Of a stretch of DNA of 64,000 nt, positions 31,592 through 40,881 are shown piece after piece. Below the pieces are notes generated by a model that had not been told where the DNA came from, searched no databases, and worked only from the letters and a program-made list of their open reading frames with translations. Both the position numbers and the translations under genes were made by a program. Positions within the stretch are counted from its first letter, which is position 1; each line of letters starts with the position of its first letter. The stretch spans positions 141,508 to 205,507 of the forward strand of contig NZ_BMTS01000013.1 in the NCBI RefSeq assembly GCF_014649795.1, read 5' to 3'. The DNA is from Streptomyces melanogenes. GTDB taxonomy: Bacteria; Actinomycetota; Actinomycetes; Streptomycetales; Streptomycetaceae.

Positions 31592-33937
31592 GTGGCCGAG
31601 GCGGCAGATTCTCAGGGGATGGGCCCCTCTCCTGCCCGCCGGTGGCTGCGCCGCACAGCGGCGCTGCTGGTCGGCGCCCCCCTGATCGCCGGTCTGCTCT
31701 CCGGCACGGCCGCCACCACGGCGGCCCACGCCGCCGAGGCGGCCGCGCCGAACCGGGCGGCCACGGGCTCGCGCACCGTCCAGGTGACGCTCGACTCGAT
31801 GAGCCCCAGCGCCCCCGTCAAGAGCGACACGCTGACGATCTCCGGCACGGTCACCAACACGGGCAAGCAGGCCGTCACCAGCGCCCACGTGGGCCTGCGG
31901 GTGGGTCAGCGGCTCACCGGCCGGACCGCGATCGACGACGCCTCCCAGCGCGGCGCCTTCTCGCCGGGTCTGGACCCGGCCGAGGTCGACGACAAGTACA
32001 CGGTCAAGTTCCCGAAGCTGGCCCCCGGGATCAGCCGGGACTTCACCCTCTCGGTGCCGGTGAGCAAGCTGGGGCTGGGCGGCGACGGCGTCTACCAGCT
32101 GGGCGTCTCCCTGTCCGGGCAGACGGCGAGCCAGCAGTACGACCAGGTCCTGGGCATCCAGCGGACCTTCCTGCCGTGGCAGCCCGAGGCCGTCGACGGC
32201 AAGAAGTCGCAGCTCACGTACATGTGGCCGCTGATGTCGTCGACCCACCTCACCGCGCAGACGGGCTCGGACGAGCAGCAGACCCCGGTCTTCGCCGACG
32301 ACGCGCTGGCCGCCGAGCTCGCGCCCGGCGGCCGCCTGGAGCGGATGGTCTCGCTGGGCAGCCAACTGCCGGTGACCTGGGTGATCGACCCCGATCTCCT
32401 CGCCACCGTCGACGCGATGACCCGCAACTACCGGGTCAAGTCCGGCGACAGCGATGTGCCGGGCACCAACCAGGACGTGGCCAAGCAGTGGCTGGGCGAG
32501 CTCGAGGACGCGGTACAGGGCAAGAAGGTCGTCGCGGTGCCCTTCGCCGACCCGGACCTGGCCTCGCTCGCCCACCGGGGCAAGGAGGTCTCCGGGTCGC
32601 TGAGCCACCTCCAGGGGGCCACGGAGGTGGCCGAGAAGACCGTGGAGACCATCCTCCATGTGACGCCCTCGGTCGACTTCGCCTGGCCGGTGCAGGGCGC
32701 GGTGGACCCCTCGATCGTCGACGTGGCCACCTCGGCGGGCGCCCACAACGTGATCGCCCGCAGCGACAGCCTCCGCGAGACCAACAACCTCTCCTACTCC
32801 CCGTCGGCCGCCCGGCCGATCGGCGGCGGCACCACCGCCGTGGTCTCCGACGCCCGGCTCTCGACGGCGTTCGAGGGCGACATGTCCAGGTCCGGGAACT
32901 CCACACCGGCGATCCAGGAGTTCCTCGCCCAGACGCTGGCGATCACGCTCCAGGACACCGAGAAGCAGCGCAGTGTCGTCGTCGCCCCGCAGCGGATGCC
33001 GTCCGCCAGCCAGGCCCAGACGATGGCGAGCGCCATCCGCGCCCTGAGCGCGCAGCGCTGGACCGAGCCGCTCGACCTCACCGCGGCCGCCACGGCCAAG
33101 CCGGACGCGCGCGCCACCGCCCGGGTGCCCGGCTCCTCCTCGTACCCCGGATCGCTGCGCAAGCAGGAACTGCCGGTGCAGGCGTTCCAGGACATGAAGA
33201 GCACCCAGGGCACCCTGGACAAGTTCAAGGTCATCCTGACCGCGCCCGACCGCGTCGTCACGCCCTTCGGCAACGCCATCAACCGCGAGATGTCGACGTC
33301 CTGGCGCGACGACCGCGAAGGCGCCGTGATCTACCGGGCCGGGGTGCAGAGCTATCTGGACGGCCTCACCGGCGAGGTGCGGCTCATCCAGAAGTCCACG
33401 GCCACCATGTCGGGGCGCAGCGCCACCCTCGCCGTCACCGTGCAGAACCAGCTGGTCCAGCCCGTGGGCAACCTGGTGCTGCGGCTGGAGCCGAGCAACC
33501 CCTCCCGCCTCAAGGTGACCACCAACGAGGACGCGAACGGCGGACAGCCGGTCAAGATCGACGGCGGCCACAGCCAGTCGGTGAAGTTCACGGCCACCGC
33601 GAACGCCAACGGCCCCGTCCAGGTGACCGCACGGCTCTACACGCAGGACGGCACGCCCTACGGCGACCCGATGGAGTTCACGGTCAAGGTCTCCGAGATC
33701 ACCCCGACGGTGATGCTGGTGATCGCCGGCGGTGTCCTGCTGCTCGTCCTCGCGGGCATCAGGATGTACACCCAGCGCAAGCGGTCCACGGCCCGCAAGG
33801 CGGCCGGGGAGACCGGGGAGGGCGACGGCGCGGAGGCGGACGGCGGTGACGATCCCGAGCAGCCGAGTGACCCGACACCGGACACCGGTCCGGAAAGCGG
33901 GGCCTCGCCCGGCACGGGTGAGAAAGTGGAGCATTGA
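31592..33937 (+). CDS. DUF6049 secreted/membrane-anchored protein
   Basis: A 781-residue protein with an N-terminal signal-type segment (RRTAALLVGAPLIAGLLSG), a large extracytoplasmic part, one C-terminal transmembrane helix (PTVMLVIAGGVLLLVLAGIR) and an acidic tail. The body contains a beta-sandwich near the start (SDTLTISGTVTNTGKQAV) and a polysaccharide-deacetylase-like alpha/beta region (PVTWVIDPDLLATVD ... VPFADPDLASLAHRG). Its Mycobacterium tuberculosis counterpart in the same gene order precedes mviN. The GTG at 31592 is chosen; ATGs at 31529 and 31619 are also in frame. It is likely co-transcribed with murJ, 54 nt downstream. Confidence 0.8.
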   Translation: MAEAADSQGMGPSPARRWLRRTAALLVGAPLIAGLLSGTAATTAAHAAEAAAPNRAATGSRTVQVTLDSMSPSAPVKSDTLTISGTVTNTGKQAVTSAHVGLRVGQRLTGRTAIDDASQRGAFSPGLDPAEVDDKYTVKFPKLAPGISRDFTLSVPVSKLGLGGDGVYQLGVSLSGQTASQQYDQVLGIQRTFLPWQPEAVDGKKSQLTYMWPLMSSTHLTAQTGSDEQQTPVFADDALAAELAPGGRLERMVSLGSQLPVTWVIDPDLLATVDAMTRNYRVKSGDSDVPGTNQDVAKQWLGELEDAVQGKKVVAVPFADPDLASLAHRGKEVSGSLSHLQGATEVAEKTVETILHVTPSVDFAWPVQGAVDPSIVDVATSAGAHNVIARSDSLRETNNLSYSPSAARPIGGGTTAVVSDARLSTAFEGDMSRSGNSTPAIQEFLAQTLAITLQDTEKQRSVVVAPQRMPSASQAQTMASAIRALSAQRWTEPLDLTAAATAKPDARATARVPGSSSYPGSLRKQELPVQAFQDMKSTQGTLDKFKVILTAPDRVVTPFGNAINREMSTSWRDDREGAVIYRAGVQSYLDGLTGEVRLIQKSTATMSGRSATLAVTVQNQLVQPVGNLVLRLEPSNPSRLKVTTNEDANGGQPVKIDGGHSQSVKFTATANANGPVQVTARLYTQDGTPYGDPMEFTVKVSEITPTVMLVIAGGVLLLVLAGIRMYTQRKRSTARKAAGETGEGDGAEADGGDDPEQPSDPTPDTGPESGASPGTGEKVEH

Positions 33938-33991
33938 GCTATCGCTATGCACCGTGGCCGGCCAGGCCGGGGACGATGAGGTGGGGTATCC

Positions 33992-36163
33992 ATGAACGCG
34001 CCGTACGACGGTGACCGCGGGCAGGGCGCGGGCGGCGGCTCCGCGTCGTCCGGCAACACGCCCCCGGTGCCTCCCTACGCCGAGCAGGTGCCGCCGCAGC
34101 AGCCCGTGCCGGACCCGTACTTCCAGGACGCCTACGGCAACGATCCGTACCGGGCGCAGGACCTGTACGCCCAGGACCCGGTGACCGAGGCGCTGTACGA
34201 CCGCGCCGCGCACCCGCCGCCGCCCCCGGGCACCTACGCCGAGCCGCAGCCGCTCTACCAGCAGCCGCCCGCGCAGCAGTACGCGCCGGACCCCCGGATC
34301 TGGGCGCAGACCCCGCCGCCCGAGCCGGACGGCCCCTCGCGCCATCTGCCGTACGGCGACACCGCCGGCACCACGCAGTTCGTGGGCGTCGACGACCTGG
34401 TCACCCACTCGGGCGAGGAGCCGCCCGAGCAGGACGCCTTCGCCTACCTCTACCGCGACCAGCAGGGGTCCGGCCCGGCGCCGGCCGCCCCGGAGCCCGA
34501 GCCGCTGCCCGCCGCGCCGCAGCAGAAGTCCGGCGGCCGCGCCTCCGGGCTGCTCAAGTCGAGCGCCGTGATGGCCGCGGGCACGCTCGTGTCGCGTCTG
34601 ACGGGGTTCGTCCGCAGCCTGGTGATCACGGCCGCGCTGGGCACCTCGCTGCTGGGCGACACGTACACCGTCGCGTACACGTTGCCGACGATGATCTACA
34701 TCCTCACCGTCGGCGGCGGCCTGAACTCGGTCTTCGTGCCGCAGCTGGTGCGGTCCATGAAGGACGACGAGGATGGCGGCGAGGCGTACGCCAACCGGCT
34801 GCTGACCCTCGTCATGGTGGCGCTCGGCGCCATCGTCGCCATCGTCGTCTTCGCCGCCCCGCTGTTGATCAAGCTGATGTCGGGCACCATCTCCGACGAC
34901 ACGGCGGCCAACGGCGTCGCCGTCACCTTCGCCCGCTACTGCCTGCCCACGATCTTCTTCATGGGCGTGCACGTGGTGATGGGCCAGATCCTCAACGCCC
35001 GCGGCAAGTTCGGCGCGATGATGTGGACGCCAGTCCTCAACAACATCGTCATGATCGGCACGTTCGGCCTGTTCATCTGGGTCTACGGCACCTCGGCCGA
35101 GTCCCGCATGGGTGTGCAGACGATCCCGCCGGAGGGCATCCGCCTGCTCGGCATCGGCACCCTGCTCGGCCTGGTCGTCCAGGCCTTGGCGATGATCCCG
35201 TACCTGCGGGAGACCGGCTTCCGCTTCCGGCCGCGCTTCGACTGGCGGGGCCACGGCCTCGGCAAGACGGTCCAGCTCGCCAAGTGGACGGTCCTGTTCG
35301 TGCTGGCCAACCAGGCCGGCGTGCTGGTCGTCACCCAGCTCGCCACGGCGGCCGGAAAGGCCTCGGGCGAACACGGCGCCGGCTTCCTCGCCTACTCCAA
35401 CGCCCAGCTGATCTGGGGCATGCCGCAGGCGATCATCACGGTCTCGGTGATGGCGGCCCTGCTGCCGCGCATCTCCCGGGCCGCGCACGACAACGACCCG
35501 GGCGCGGTCCGCGACGACATCTCGCAGGGGTTGCGCAACTCGGCGGTCGCGATCGTCCCGGTCTCCTTCATGTTCCTCGCGCTCGGCGTCCCGATGTGCA
35601 CGCTGCTGTACTCCAGCAGCGGCGTCGAGGCGGGCCGGTCCATGGGCTTCATCCTGATGGCGTTCGCCCTCGGGCTGATCCCGTACTCGGTCCAGTACGT
35701 CGTCCTGCGCGGCTTCTACGCGTACGAGGACACGCGGACGCCGTTCTACAACACGGTCATCGTCGCCGCGGTGAACGCCGCCGCCTCGGCCGCCTGCTAT
35801 GTGATGCTGCCCGCCCAGTGGGCAGTCGTGGGGATGGCGGGCGCCTACGGTCTCGCCTACGCCGTGGGCGTGGGAGTGGCCTGGCGCCGGCTGCGCAACC
35901 GCCTGGGCGGCGACCTGGACGGCGCGCGCGTGCTGCGTACGTACGCGAGGCTGTCCCTGGCGGCCGTGCCGGCGGCCGGGATCGGCGGGGCGCTGGGCTA
36001 CCTCGTCCTGAAGGGGCTCGGCCAGGGGGCGCTCGGCTCGCTGGCGGCACTCGTGGTGGGCGGGGCGGTACTGCTCGGTGTCTTCTTCGTCGCGGCGAAG
36101 AAGATGCGGATCGAGGAGCTCAACTCCATGGTCGGAATGGTGCGGGGACGGCTCGGACGCTGA
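33992..36163 (+). CDS. murJ: MurJ lipid II flippase (MviN)
   Basis: A 723-residue MOP-superfamily protein that flips lipid II across the membrane. A Pro/Gln/Tyr-rich cytoplasmic extension of about 180 residues precedes ~14 membrane helices; the conserved start of the core reads GTLVSRLTGFVRSLVITAAL, then ALGTSLLGDTYTVAYTLP. The internal LNARGKFGAMMWTPVLNNIV is also typical. The cytoplasmic pseudokinase domain that is fused to MviN in Mycobacterium tuberculosis is absent and instead encoded by the next gene. The ATG at 33992 follows a GAGGTGGGG sequence. Confidence 0.95.
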   Translation: MNAPYDGDRGQGAGGGSASSGNTPPVPPYAEQVPPQQPVPDPYFQDAYGNDPYRAQDLYAQDPVTEALYDRAAHPPPPPGTYAEPQPLYQQPPAQQYAPDPRIWAQTPPPEPDGPSRHLPYGDTAGTTQFVGVDDLVTHSGEEPPEQDAFAYLYRDQQGSGPAPAAPEPEPLPAAPQQKSGGRASGLLKSSAVMAAGTLVSRLTGFVRSLVITAALGTSLLGDTYTVAYTLPTMIYILTVGGGLNSVFVPQLVRSMKDDEDGGEAYANRLLTLVMVALGAIVAIVVFAAPLLIKLMSGTISDDTAANGVAVTFARYCLPTIFFMGVHVVMGQILNARGKFGAMMWTPVLNNIVMIGTFGLFIWVYGTSAESRMGVQTIPPEGIRLLGIGTLLGLVVQALAMIPYLRETGFRFRPRFDWRGHGLGKTVQLAKWTVLFVLANQAGVLVVTQLATAAGKASGEHGAGFLAYSNAQLIWGMPQAIITVSVMAALLPRISRAAHDNDPGAVRDDISQGLRNSAVAIVPVSFMFLALGVPMCTLLYSSSGVEAGRSMGFILMAFALGLIPYSVQYVVLRGFYAYEDTRTPFYNTVIVAAVNAAASAACYVMLPAQWAVVGMAGAYGLAYAVGVGVAWRRLRNRLGGDLDGARVLRTYARLSLAAVPAAGIGGALGYLVLKGLGQGALGSLAALVVGGAVLLGVFFVAAKKMRIEELNSMVGMVRGRLGR

Positions 36164-36292
36164 GTTCGTTCTCCCGCGCACAACCATCGTCCGCCGCCGT
36201 GTGTCGTGCATAGCGCCGGACTGTGGGCACAATTGGCAGGACTTTGCATGGCTGGCCGACAGCACGCAACGGATGGGGAGGCAGGAACGACG

Positions 36293-38020
36293 GTGGCGGA
36301 ACGTAGCACGGCTGCCGTCGACGTGGCCGACAACAGCGGCGACAACCCGCTGACCGCCAAGGCGGACGCGGCCACGACCGACGGGGTGGCGGAATCCATC
36401 GACACGGCAGACACGGCGGAGCAGGGCCCGGGCGACACGGGCGGTGAACGCAAGCCCACCGAGCCCTCCATCGCCACACCGGAGCTGCACAGCGGCCACA
36501 AGCTCGCCAGACGCTACCGGCTCGAAGAGTGCGTCACCCGTCTGGACGGTTTCAGCAGCTGGCGTGCGGTCGACGAAAAGCTCCGCCGCGCCGTCGGGGT
36601 CCATCTGCTCCCGGCGGACCACCCGCGGGCGCGTTCCGTGCTGGCGGCCGCCCGCTCGTCCGCGCTCCTGGGGGACCCGCGCTTCGTCCAGGTGCTGGAC
36701 GCGGTGGAGGAGAACGACCTCGTCTACGTGGTCCACGAGTGGCTGCCGGACGCCACCGAGCTGACCGCGCTGCTGGCCATGGGCCCGCTGGAGGCGCACG
36801 ACGCCTACCAGCTGGTCACCCAGGTCTCCCAAGCCATGGCGGCGGCCCACCGCGAGGGCCTCGCGCATCTGCGGCTGACTCCCGGCGCGGTCCTGCGGAC
36901 CTCCTCGGGGCAGTACCGCATCCGCGGGCTCGCGGTGAACGCCGCGCTGCGCGGCATCACCTCCGACACCCCCCAGCGGACCGACACGGAGGCGATCGGC
37001 GCGCTGCTGTACGCCTCGCTGACCCAGCGCTGGCCGTACGACAGCGACGCCTACGGCCTGCACGGGCTGCCCAAGGGCGTCGGCCTGATCGCTCCCGACC
37101 AGGTGCGCGCGGGCGTCCACCGGGGCCTGTCCGAGCTCGCCATGCGGGCGCTGGCCAACGACGGCGCCACCGCCTCGCGCCAGGAGCCGGCCTGCACCAC
37201 GCCGGACGAGCTGGTGAAGGCCGTCTCGGCGATGCCGCGGATCCGCCCGCCGGAGCCCGCGTTCACCGCGCCGCCCGAGTACCAGCGCACCACCTACCAG
37301 CAGGGCACCTACGGCCGTCCGCCCGCGGGCCCGCACCCGGCGGTCACCCAGGTCGTGCCGGCCCCGCCGCCCGCGCTCCAGGGCCGTACCGGCAAGGCGA
37401 TCAAGTGGGCCGTCTCGGCGCTGCTGATCGCCGCGCTCGGCCTCGGCAGCTGGCAGCTCGCGGACAAGGTCCTGGGCCACGACAAGGGCTCCGGCGAGTC
37501 CGGGACGTCCCAGCAGCCGAACAAGAGCGACGGCGACAAGCCGAAGGCTCCGGTGCCGCTGCGGATCCAGGGCGCGGAGGAGTACGCCCCCGACGGCAAA
37601 CTGCAGAACGCCAAGGACGTGGGCAACACCTACGACGGCAGCACCGCCACGTACTGGCGCTCCAAGAGCTACAAGGGCGGACCCAAGCTCGCTCCCTACA
37701 AGGAGGGCGTGGGCATCGTCTACGACCTCGGGTCCGAAAAGGACGTGTCGGGGGCGTCAATAGGGCTCCGGTACGGCGGCGACCACACGACGTTGGCGCT
37801 GTACGCGGCGGACTCCTTGTCGTCGAGTGCGCCGGTCGCGTCGATGAAGCAGATCGCGACCACGACGACGAGCGACACCGCGGCCGCCCTCAAGGCGGCG
37901 AAGCCGGTGAAGACCCGCTACGTCCTCCTGTGGATCACGGCGGCGCCGTACGCGCCGAACGACGAATTCAGCGACCCGGGTTACAAGCAGGCCATAACAG
38001 ACGTGAAGTTCACCGGCTGA
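36293..38020 (+). CDS. MurJ-linked pseudokinase with extracytoplasmic beta-sandwich domain
   Basis: A 575-residue protein. Residues ~68-310 have a protein-kinase fold, but the catalytic residues are lost: the VAIK lysine position reads VGVHLL (101-106), the HRD loop reads HLRLTPGAVL (192-201), and no DFG is present (RGLAV, 211-215). A Pro-rich linker, one membrane helix (~369-387) and an extracellular jelly-roll-like domain (NTYDGSTATYWRSKSY region) follow. In mycobacteria the equivalent pseudokinase is fused to MviN and, when phosphorylated, binds the FHA protein FhaA to control peptidoglycan synthesis. The GTG at 36293 has GGGGAGGCAGG upstream. It lies directly after murJ. Confidence 0.88.
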   Translation: MAERSTAAVDVADNSGDNPLTAKADAATTDGVAESIDTADTAEQGPGDTGGERKPTEPSIATPELHSGHKLARRYRLEECVTRLDGFSSWRAVDEKLRRAVGVHLLPADHPRARSVLAAARSSALLGDPRFVQVLDAVEENDLVYVVHEWLPDATELTALLAMGPLEAHDAYQLVTQVSQAMAAAHREGLAHLRLTPGAVLRTSSGQYRIRGLAVNAALRGITSDTPQRTDTEAIGALLYASLTQRWPYDSDAYGLHGLPKGVGLIAPDQVRAGVHRGLSELAMRALANDGATASRQEPACTTPDELVKAVSAMPRIRPPEPAFTAPPEYQRTTYQQGTYGRPPAGPHPAVTQVVPAPPPALQGRTGKAIKWAVSALLIAALGLGSWQLADKVLGHDKGSGESGTSQQPNKSDGDKPKAPVPLRIQGAEEYAPDGKLQNAKDVGNTYDGSTATYWRSKSYKGGPKLAPYKEGVGIVYDLGSEKDVSGASIGLRYGGDHTTLALYAADSLSSSAPVASMKQIATTTTSDTAAALKAAKPVKTRYVLLWITAAPYAPNDEFSDPGYKQAITDVKFTG

Positions 38021-38070
38021 TCCGGAAGGTCCGTCAGGAAGATCCGACAGCGCGGGGAGGAGGCTCACCG

Positions 38071-38784
38071 TTGGACGACGCCACATACGGCGACGCGAGC
38101 GACCAGGACCTGCTGGCCCGCCATGTCGACGGTGACCCCGACGCGTTCGGCGAGCTCGTCCGCCGCCACCGGGACAGACTCTGGGCGGTCGCCCTGCGGA
38201 CGCTGGGCGACCGCGAGGAGGCCGCCGACGCCGTCCAGGACGCCCTGGTGTCGGCCTACCGGGCCGCACACACCTTCCGCGGCCAGTCGGCCGTCACGAC
38301 GTGGCTGCACCGCATCACCGTGAACGCCTGCCTCGACCGGGCCCGCAAGGCGGCGTCCCGCAAGACGTCGCCGGTCGACGACGCGGAGCGCCTGGAGCTG
38401 CTTCTGGAGCCCCACGAGTCGGCCGAGGCCCCCGCGGAGCGCCAGGACCTCCAGCGGCAGCTGGTGAAGGCGCTGGGGACGCTCCCGGCCGAACAGCGCG
38501 CCGCCCTGGTCCTGGTCGACATGCAGGGCTATCCGGTGGCGGAGGCGGCGGAGGTCCTGGACGTGCCGGTGGGGACCGTGAAGAGCCGCTGCGCCCGGGG
38601 CCGGGCAAGGCTTCAACCCCTGCTCAGTCATCTGCGCTGGGATACCGGCGATACCGGGGATAGCCAGGAGCCGGGTGGGGGAAGGAACCGGACGCCGGGG
38701 ACATCCGTCCCACCTGCGTCGGGACCAAGGGACGCAGGACCGAATGATCCTGCTGCTGTGAAGGGCGGAGGTGGGCGCACGTGA
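38071..38784 (+). CDS. sigM: ECF RNA polymerase sigma factor (SigM-type)
   Basis: A 237-residue ECF (group 4) sigma factor. Region 2 spans about residues 20-90 (AFGELVRRHRDRLWAVALRT, then TFRGQSAVTTWLHRITVNAC) and region 4 about 140-195 (LPAEQRAALVLVDMQGYPVA, GTVKSRCARGRARLQ). The C-terminal ~40 residues are a disordered tail. The TTG at 38071 with GGAGGAGG at 38055-38062 is the only well-placed start. Its stop overlaps the next gene's GTG by 4 nt (38781-38784), so the two are translationally coupled. The symbol follows the mycobacterial sigM at the same position; it should not be confused with other Streptomyces genes called sigM. Confidence 0.9.
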   Translation: MDDATYGDASDQDLLARHVDGDPDAFGELVRRHRDRLWAVALRTLGDREEAADAVQDALVSAYRAAHTFRGQSAVTTWLHRITVNACLDRARKAASRKTSPVDDAERLELLLEPHESAEAPAERQDLQRQLVKALGTLPAEQRAALVLVDMQGYPVAEAAEVLDVPVGTVKSRCARGRARLQPLLSHLRWDTGDTGDSQEPGGGRNRTPGTSVPPASGPRDAGPNDPAAVKGGGGRT

Positions 38785-39761
38785 CATCCACGGCCGACAT
38801 GACTCAGCACCCGGACGTCTCGGAGATCTCCGACCTCCACGAGGGCCTGCTGCCCCCTTCCCGTATCGCCGACGTACGGCGCCACCTGGACGGCTGCGAC
38901 CTCTGCGCGGACGTGCACGCCTCGCTGACGGAGATCCGCGAGCTGCTCGGCACCCTGCCCGGGCCGCCGCGGATGCCCGCCGACGTCGCGGGCCGGATCG
39001 ACGCGGCGCTGGCCGCCGAAGCCCTCCTCGACGCCACGGCGCCCCCACAGACGGCCACGCCCGTCGGGGCGACCGCCGTATCCGTCACAACGGAAGCGTC
39101 CCTAGGCACCGAGTCGGCCGACGCCGCGGCGCACGTTTCACGTGAAACATCGCTCGGCTCCACCCCTGCCGACGCCCCTGCGGCGGACCGCCCGGCCGGG
39201 CGCCCCAGGGCGGCCACCGGGCCCGGCCGTTCCCGGACCCCTCGGCGGCGCCGCACGGCTGTGCTCGGAGCTGTCTTCGGGGCTGCGGCGATCGGGGTGA
39301 GCGTCTTCCTGGTGCAGACGCTCCAGACGTCCGACGACACCCACGCCGGGAAGTCCGACGTCACCTCCCGCCAGCAGCCCGGGGCCGTCTTCTCGGATTC
39401 CTCCCTCGCCGGGCAGGTGAAGAGCCTGCTCTCCTCCCGGCCCATGTTGGAGAGCTCCGGGACCTCCCCGTCGGGCAAGGGGCCGGACGTCGGGATCACG
39501 TCCAACTCCCCTAACTCCCCGAAGCTCGCCGCCGGCGTCGACGTGCCGCCGTGCGTCCAGGCGGGCACCGGCCGGGACTCGGAGACCCCGCTCGCCGCCG
39601 AGACCGGCGAATACCAGGGCACCCGTGCCTACCTCGTCGTCCTTCCCCACCCCACGGACAGGTCGCAGGTCCAGGCGTACGTCGTCGACGCGGCCTGCGA
39701 GAGTGCCGCGCCCCACGGCAAGGGCAAGCTGCTGCTGACCCACGCCTATCCCGTTCGGTAA
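38781..39761 (+). CDS. Membrane anti-sigma factor with N-terminal zinc-finger-like motif
   Basis: A 326-residue protein. The N-terminal ~60 residues carry a ZAS-like motif, RHLDGCDLC (His35, Cys39, Cys42), typical of zinc-associated anti-sigma factors, and would bind the sigma factor encoded immediately upstream. A long linker follows, then one transmembrane helix (AVLGAVFGAAAIGVSVFLVQ) and an extracytoplasmic C-terminal domain. Signals outside the cell could release the sigma factor, as in related systems. The gene starts with GTG overlapping the sigma stop (GTGA). A parS site inside the linker codes for VSRET at residues 119-123. Confidence 0.88.
   Translation: MTSTADMTQHPDVSEISDLHEGLLPPSRIADVRRHLDGCDLCADVHASLTEIRELLGTLPGPPRMPADVAGRIDAALAAEALLDATAPPQTATPVGATAVSVTTEASLGTESADAAAHVSRETSLGSTPADAPAADRPAGRPRAATGPGRSRTPRRRRTAVLGAVFGAAAIGVSVFLVQTLQTSDDTHAGKSDVTSRQQPGAVFSDSSLAGQVKSLLSSRPMLESSGTSPSGKGPDVGITSNSPNSPKLAAGVDVPPCVQAGTGRDSETPLAAETGEYQGTRAYLVVLPHPTDRSQVQAYVVDAACESAAPHGKGKLLLTHAYPVR
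39135..39148. other. parS: parS site inside the anti-sigma gene
   Basis: Exact GTTTCACGTGAAAC copy, in frame as GTT TCA CGT GAA AC, read as VSRET (residues 119-123) in the anti-sigma linker. Confidence 0.94.
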
Positions 39762-39770
39762 GACGCCCCG

Positions 39771-39796
39771 GGAATGCTCGCCCCGTAGGATCCGTT
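39771..39796 (+). promoter_or_regulatory. SigR-type promoter of trxBA
   Basis: GGGAAT (39770-39775) followed by an 18-bp spacer and GTTG (39794-39797) matches the Streptomyces SigR consensus GGGAAT-N18-GTT exactly. It lies 71 bp upstream of the trxB start. In Streptomyces coelicolor trxBA is a classic SigR target under thiol-oxidative stress. Confidence 0.85.
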
Positions 39797-39866
39797 GGGT
39801 GGGGTGAGAGTCCTGGACCGGGCCCCGGTAGGCAGTAGGCAGTCCGCAGAGACGAGGAAGAAACCC

Positions 39867-40829
39867 GTGAGCGACGTCCGTAACGTGATCATCATTGGCT
39901 CCGGGCCGGCCGGCTACACGGCCGCGCTCTACACCGCGCGTGCGTCGCTTCAGCCGCTGGTGTTCGAGGGCGCCGTCACCGCCGGTGGCGCGCTGATGAA
40001 CACCACCGAGGTGGAGAACTTCCCCGGCTTCCGCGACGGGATCATGGGCCCCGACCTCATGGACAACATGCGGGCGCAGGCCGAGCGCTTCGGCGCCGAG
40101 CTGCTCCCGGACGACGTCGTGGCCGTCGACCTCAGCGGCGAGATCAAGACCGTCACGGACACGGCCGGCACCGTCCACCGCGCCAAGGCCGTGATCGTCA
40201 CCACCGGCTCCCAGCACCGCAAGCTCGGCCTGCCGAACGAGGACAAGCTCTCCGGGCGCGGCGTCTCCTGGTGTGCCACCTGCGACGGGTTCTTCTTCAA
40301 GGACCAGGACATCGCCGTGGTCGGCGGCGGCGACACCGCGATGGAGGAGGCGACCTTCCTCTCGCGCTTCGCCAAGTCGGTCACCATCGTCCACCGCCGG
40401 GACAGCCTGCGCGCCTCCAAGGCGATGCAGGAGCGCGCCTTCGCCGACCCGAAGATCAAGTTCGCCTGGGACAGCGAGGTCGCCGAGATCCACGGCGACC
40501 AGAAGCTCTCCGGTCTGACCCTGCGCAACACCAAGACCGGCGAGACCTCCGAGCTGGCGGTCACCGGCCTCTTCATCGCCGTGGGCCACGACCCGCGCAC
40601 CGAGCTCTTCAAGGGCCAGCTGGACCTGGACGACGAGGGCTACCTCAAGGTCGCGGCGCCCTCCACCCGCACCAACCTCACCGGTGTCTTCGGCGCCGGT
40701 GACGTGGTGGACCACACCTACCGCCAGGCGATCACCGCCGCCGGTACCGGCTGCTCCGCCGCTCTCGACGCCGAGCGCTTCCTGGCCGCGCTCGCGGACG
40801 ACGAGAAGGCCACCGCGGCCGCCGTCTGA
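39867..40829 (+). CDS. trxB: Thioredoxin reductase
   Basis: A 320-residue low-molecular-weight thioredoxin reductase. The FAD motif is VIIIGSGPAGYTAALY at the N-terminus; the redox pair is Cys136 and Cys139 in SWCATCDGFF; the NADPH motif is VGGGDTAMEEA; and the second FAD element is GVFGAGDVVDHTYRQA. It passes electrons from NADPH to thioredoxin, keeping cytoplasmic thiols reduced. The GTG at 39867 has GAGGAAG upstream. It is followed 52 nt later by trxA and preceded by a SigR-type promoter. Confidence 0.97.
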   Translation: MSDVRNVIIIGSGPAGYTAALYTARASLQPLVFEGAVTAGGALMNTTEVENFPGFRDGIMGPDLMDNMRAQAERFGAELLPDDVVAVDLSGEIKTVTDTAGTVHRAKAVIVTTGSQHRKLGLPNEDKLSGRGVSWCATCDGFFFKDQDIAVVGGGDTAMEEATFLSRFAKSVTIVHRRDSLRASKAMQERAFADPKIKFAWDSEVAEIHGDQKLSGLTLRNTKTGETSELAVTGLFIAVGHDPRTELFKGQLDLDDEGYLKVAAPSTRTNLTGVFGAGDVVDHTYRQAITAAGTGCSAALDAERFLAALADDEKATAAAV

Positions 40830-40881
40830 ACCATCTGACCTCCCTCCCCACCCCCCTCACCCCACCCGCAAGGAGGCTGCC

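Noticed and set aside
31388..37480. Very long minus-strand open frame (about 2030 codons)
   Set aside because: It lies antisense to DUF6049, murJ and the pseudokinase gene, is extremely Arg/Gly/Val/His-rich without recognisable domains, and results from high-GC codon bias of the real genes.
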